NCBI GenBank assembly: GCA_012511245.1
Contig: JAAZGM010000311.1
Span: 1 to 14,472, forward strand
Reading direction: 5' to 3'
Length of the DNA: 14,472 bases
DNA from: Methanomicrobiales archaeon
GTDB lineage: Archaea > Halobacteriota > Methanomicrobia > Methanomicrobiales > Methanoculleaceae
Positions 13,115-14,472 of the stretch are shown in pieces. Made by a program: the position numbers and the translations under genes. Position 1 is the stretch's first letter. Each line of letters starts with the position of its first letter. A model generated the notes under the pieces. That model ran no database searches. It saw only the letters and a list, made by a program, of their open reading frames with translations, and was not told the DNA's origin.

Positions 13115-13749
13115 CGGGGATGGATCCCGGTAGCCCGAGACCCTTCGGCCTGAAGCTTCCGGGGATCTCGAACCTGAAGATCCCGAGACTCTCAAGACCG
13201 GCCATCGATCGGAAGAAGGCTCTTACCATCGCCGGGGTGGCGGTTGCTGTGATAGCGGTTCTTCTGGTCGGGGGATTCCTCGTTACGAGTTACCTGGAAA
13301 ACCAGCAGGTTGCGCTGTTCTGCGGCCACATATCGGCATCGGAGGCCGACCTCTTCCTGGTTCACGGCAGGATCTCTGTATACATGCAGACCCCTGCGGA
13401 CGGTCTCCTGGCTGCCGGGTGTGACGACCGTATGCGGGAGTTTGCCGCAATCGCAAGGTACGGCAGGGATGTCACCGCCTACCACCGCCAGATCATCGCG
13501 TCCGATACCGTCCCCGAAGCATACTCGGGGGCGCAATCAGCCTATATCCGGGCGCTTGATAGATTGAATCATGCGTTCTCTTTCTGGTCGTCGGCCGCGA
13601 CCGCCTATGATATGCGGGATTATGCTGCGGCAAACCGGAACCTTGCAGAGGCGGATGGGGCATGGCAGGAGTACACTGCCGCGGTCGCTGAGTACGATCG
13701 CGAACTCCGCGCTGCAGAAGAGGGGGCGGAAGTTCCGCCCGAACAATGA
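13111..13749 (+). CDS. Single-pass membrane protein of unknown function
   Basis: A 212-residue protein I do not recognise. About 37 cytoplasmic residues rich in Pro, Arg and Lys (SRPAIDRKKALTI) precede one membrane helix (about 38-60). The remaining 150 residues face outside and look all-alpha, with two cysteines (C71, C104) that could form a disulfide and a charged tail. The GTG at 13111 overlaps the transglutaminase-like stop (GTGA) and has GGAGGGAG at 13102-13109; ATG 13120 is an alternative. Coupling suggests the two products form a complex, perhaps with this protein as membrane partner or chaperone of the hydrolase. The end lies 22 bp from the convergent lipoprotein gene. Confidence 0.75.
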   Translation: MTGMDPGSPRPFGLKLPGISNLKIPRLSRPAIDRKKALTIAGVAVAVIAVLLVGGFLVTSYLENQQVALFCGHISASEADLFLVHGRISVYMQTPADGLLAAGCDDRMREFAAIARYGRDVTAYHRQIIASDTVPEAYSGAQSAYIRALDRLNHAFSFWSSAATAYDMRDYAAANRNLAEADGAWQEYTAAVAEYDRELRAAEEGAEVPPEQ

Positions 13750-13771
13750 ATCTGTTGTCCTGCCCACCTCG

Positions 13772-14410
13772 CTACACGAGGTACTTCTCGGGGATGTAGA
13801 TGGTGATGGTGAGCGACTTCAGCGACTCAGAGCGGATGGTGAAGTAGTAGTCGTCATACCCTTCCCGGATGATGAACTGTTCTTCTTTCTTGTCTGAATC
13901 CTTATCGGGGACGAGGATTTCGTTTCGGGAGTACTGGATCTCCCTGACGATCCGGTTCGGGTCATGAGGGCTGCGGATCTCTATCGTGAGCCATGGGTAA
14001 TCGTTCATCGCCGTCGCGCTCACGTTGACCGCCCAGTAGGGATAGGCGATGTGATAGACCTCGGTCGCAAGAATGCGGGGAGGATACTCGGATGTCACCT
14101 CTGCGTACCTCACCAGTTTCTCCGAGACCTGGACGTCGATCGGCGGTTTTATCATCGTCGCCGTGGGTGTCGGGGTCATGATGTGGTAGGTCGCGGGGTC
14201 GACGAACTCCAGACTCTGCGGCCGATCCGCCCCTCTGGGGGGGGCGTATGGTGTCGGAGCGGGCTGATCTCCCCCCGCCGCCTGCGCTTCCGTCGGTGTG
14301 GGTGTTTGAAGGGCAGGCTGTGCATTCACGGCATCCTCCTCTGCCGTGCAGCCACCGGCAATGACGGCTGCAACAAGGAGGATCAGGAGAGGGATATGGC
14401 GCCCGTGCAT
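13772..14410 (-). CDS. Predicted lipoprotein of unknown function
   Basis: A 212-residue predicted lipoprotein. The signal peptide (LLILLVAAVIAGGC) ends in a lipobox-like IAGGC with lipidation at C21. Two Pro/Thr-rich stretches follow: LQTPTPTEAQAAGG and neighbours (about 34-60), and HIMTPTPTATMIKPP (about 76-90). From about residue 92 to the end it looks beta-rich, with alternating strands such as YWAVNVSATAMND and SLKSLTITIYIPEKYLV, suggesting an immunoglobulin-like or beta-sandwich domain outside the cell. The start at 14410 has only a weak GAGATCA upstream. It converges on the transglutaminase-like operon with a 22-bp gap and shares its linker style. Function unknown; homologues may be restricted to related methanogens. 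Confidence 0.78.
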   Translation of the reverse strand: MHGRHIPLLILLVAAVIAGGCTAEEDAVNAQPALQTPTPTEAQAAGGDQPAPTPYAPPRGADRPQSLEFVDPATYHIMTPTPTATMIKPPIDVQVSEKLVRYAEVTSEYPPRILATEVYHIAYPYWAVNVSATAMNDYPWLTIEIRSPHDPNRIVREIQYSRNEILVPDKDSDKKEEQFIIREGYDDYYFTIRSESLKSLTITIYIPEKYLV

Positions 14411-14472
14411 GTTGATCTCTTGTTTGCCAGGCGTTATTAGATGTTATCCATCGATGCCGCCGCTCTACAGCA
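14411..14472 (-). promoter_or_regulatory. Upstream region of the lipoprotein gene, truncated by the window
   Basis: The minus strand shows ATCTAATAACG near 14432-14442 as a weak TATA-like element about 27 bp from the start. The window ends before the upstream neighbour is reached. Confidence 0.25.

Noticed and set aside
1..14472. Mobile element, CRISPR array or defence island
   Set aside because: I saw no transposase, integrase, direct-repeat array, terminal inverted repeats or defence-family proteins, and composition looks even across the window.

Overview
The window looks like ordinary chromosome from a GC-rich methanogenic euryarchaeon, most likely a Methanomicrobiales of the Methanoculleus type. 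This is an inference from gene content and style, not from a database search. The supporting signs are archaeal TATA-like boxes about 25-30 bp upstream of starts (several with no Shine-Dalgarno, suggesting leaderless mRNAs), tightly overlapping ATGA/GTGA gene junctions, the archaeal form of the ROK sugar kinase and FeoB, a DUF3417-type glucan phosphorylase, and Pro/Thr-linker surface proteins. I saw no tRNA, rRNA, CRISPR array, insertion sequence or phage gene.

Layout. 1-1600: a RimJ/RimL-type acetyltransferase, a small unknown gene on the minus strand, and two tandem KTSC-domain genes. 1604-4007 (minus): an iron operon feoA-feoB-dtxR, with a candidate DtxR-family operator overlapping the predicted feoA transcription start. 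4131-5931 (plus): a tightly coupled three-gene operon of a ROK sugar kinase, a dual-specificity-phosphatase-like protein and a single-domain IMPACT/YigZ protein. 5921-8495 (minus): an unknown 126-residue protein preceded by a two-gene ABC-2 transporter (ATPase plus permease). 8849-11062 (plus): an alpha-glucan phosphorylase. 11209-12114: a TSUP (TauE/SafE) anion permease. 12176-13749: a membrane-anchored transglutaminase-like protein coupled to an unknown single-pass membrane protein. 13772-14410 (minus): a convergent lipoprotein.

How the genes may work together. FeoA, FeoB and the regulator form a self-contained ferrous-iron uptake and control loop. The ROK kinase and the glucan phosphorylase both fit intracellular glycogen turnover: phosphorolysis yields glucose 1-phosphate, and free glucose from the limit ends would need a kinase. 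The phosphatase-like gene locked between the ROK kinase and the IMPACT protein has no obvious substrate. The three genes at the right end all encode proteins predicted to face outside the membrane, with Pro/Thr-rich linkers or alpha-helical ectodomains. They are the best candidate here for an undescribed cell-envelope module, though the link to the convergent lipoprotein rests only on proximity and similar design.
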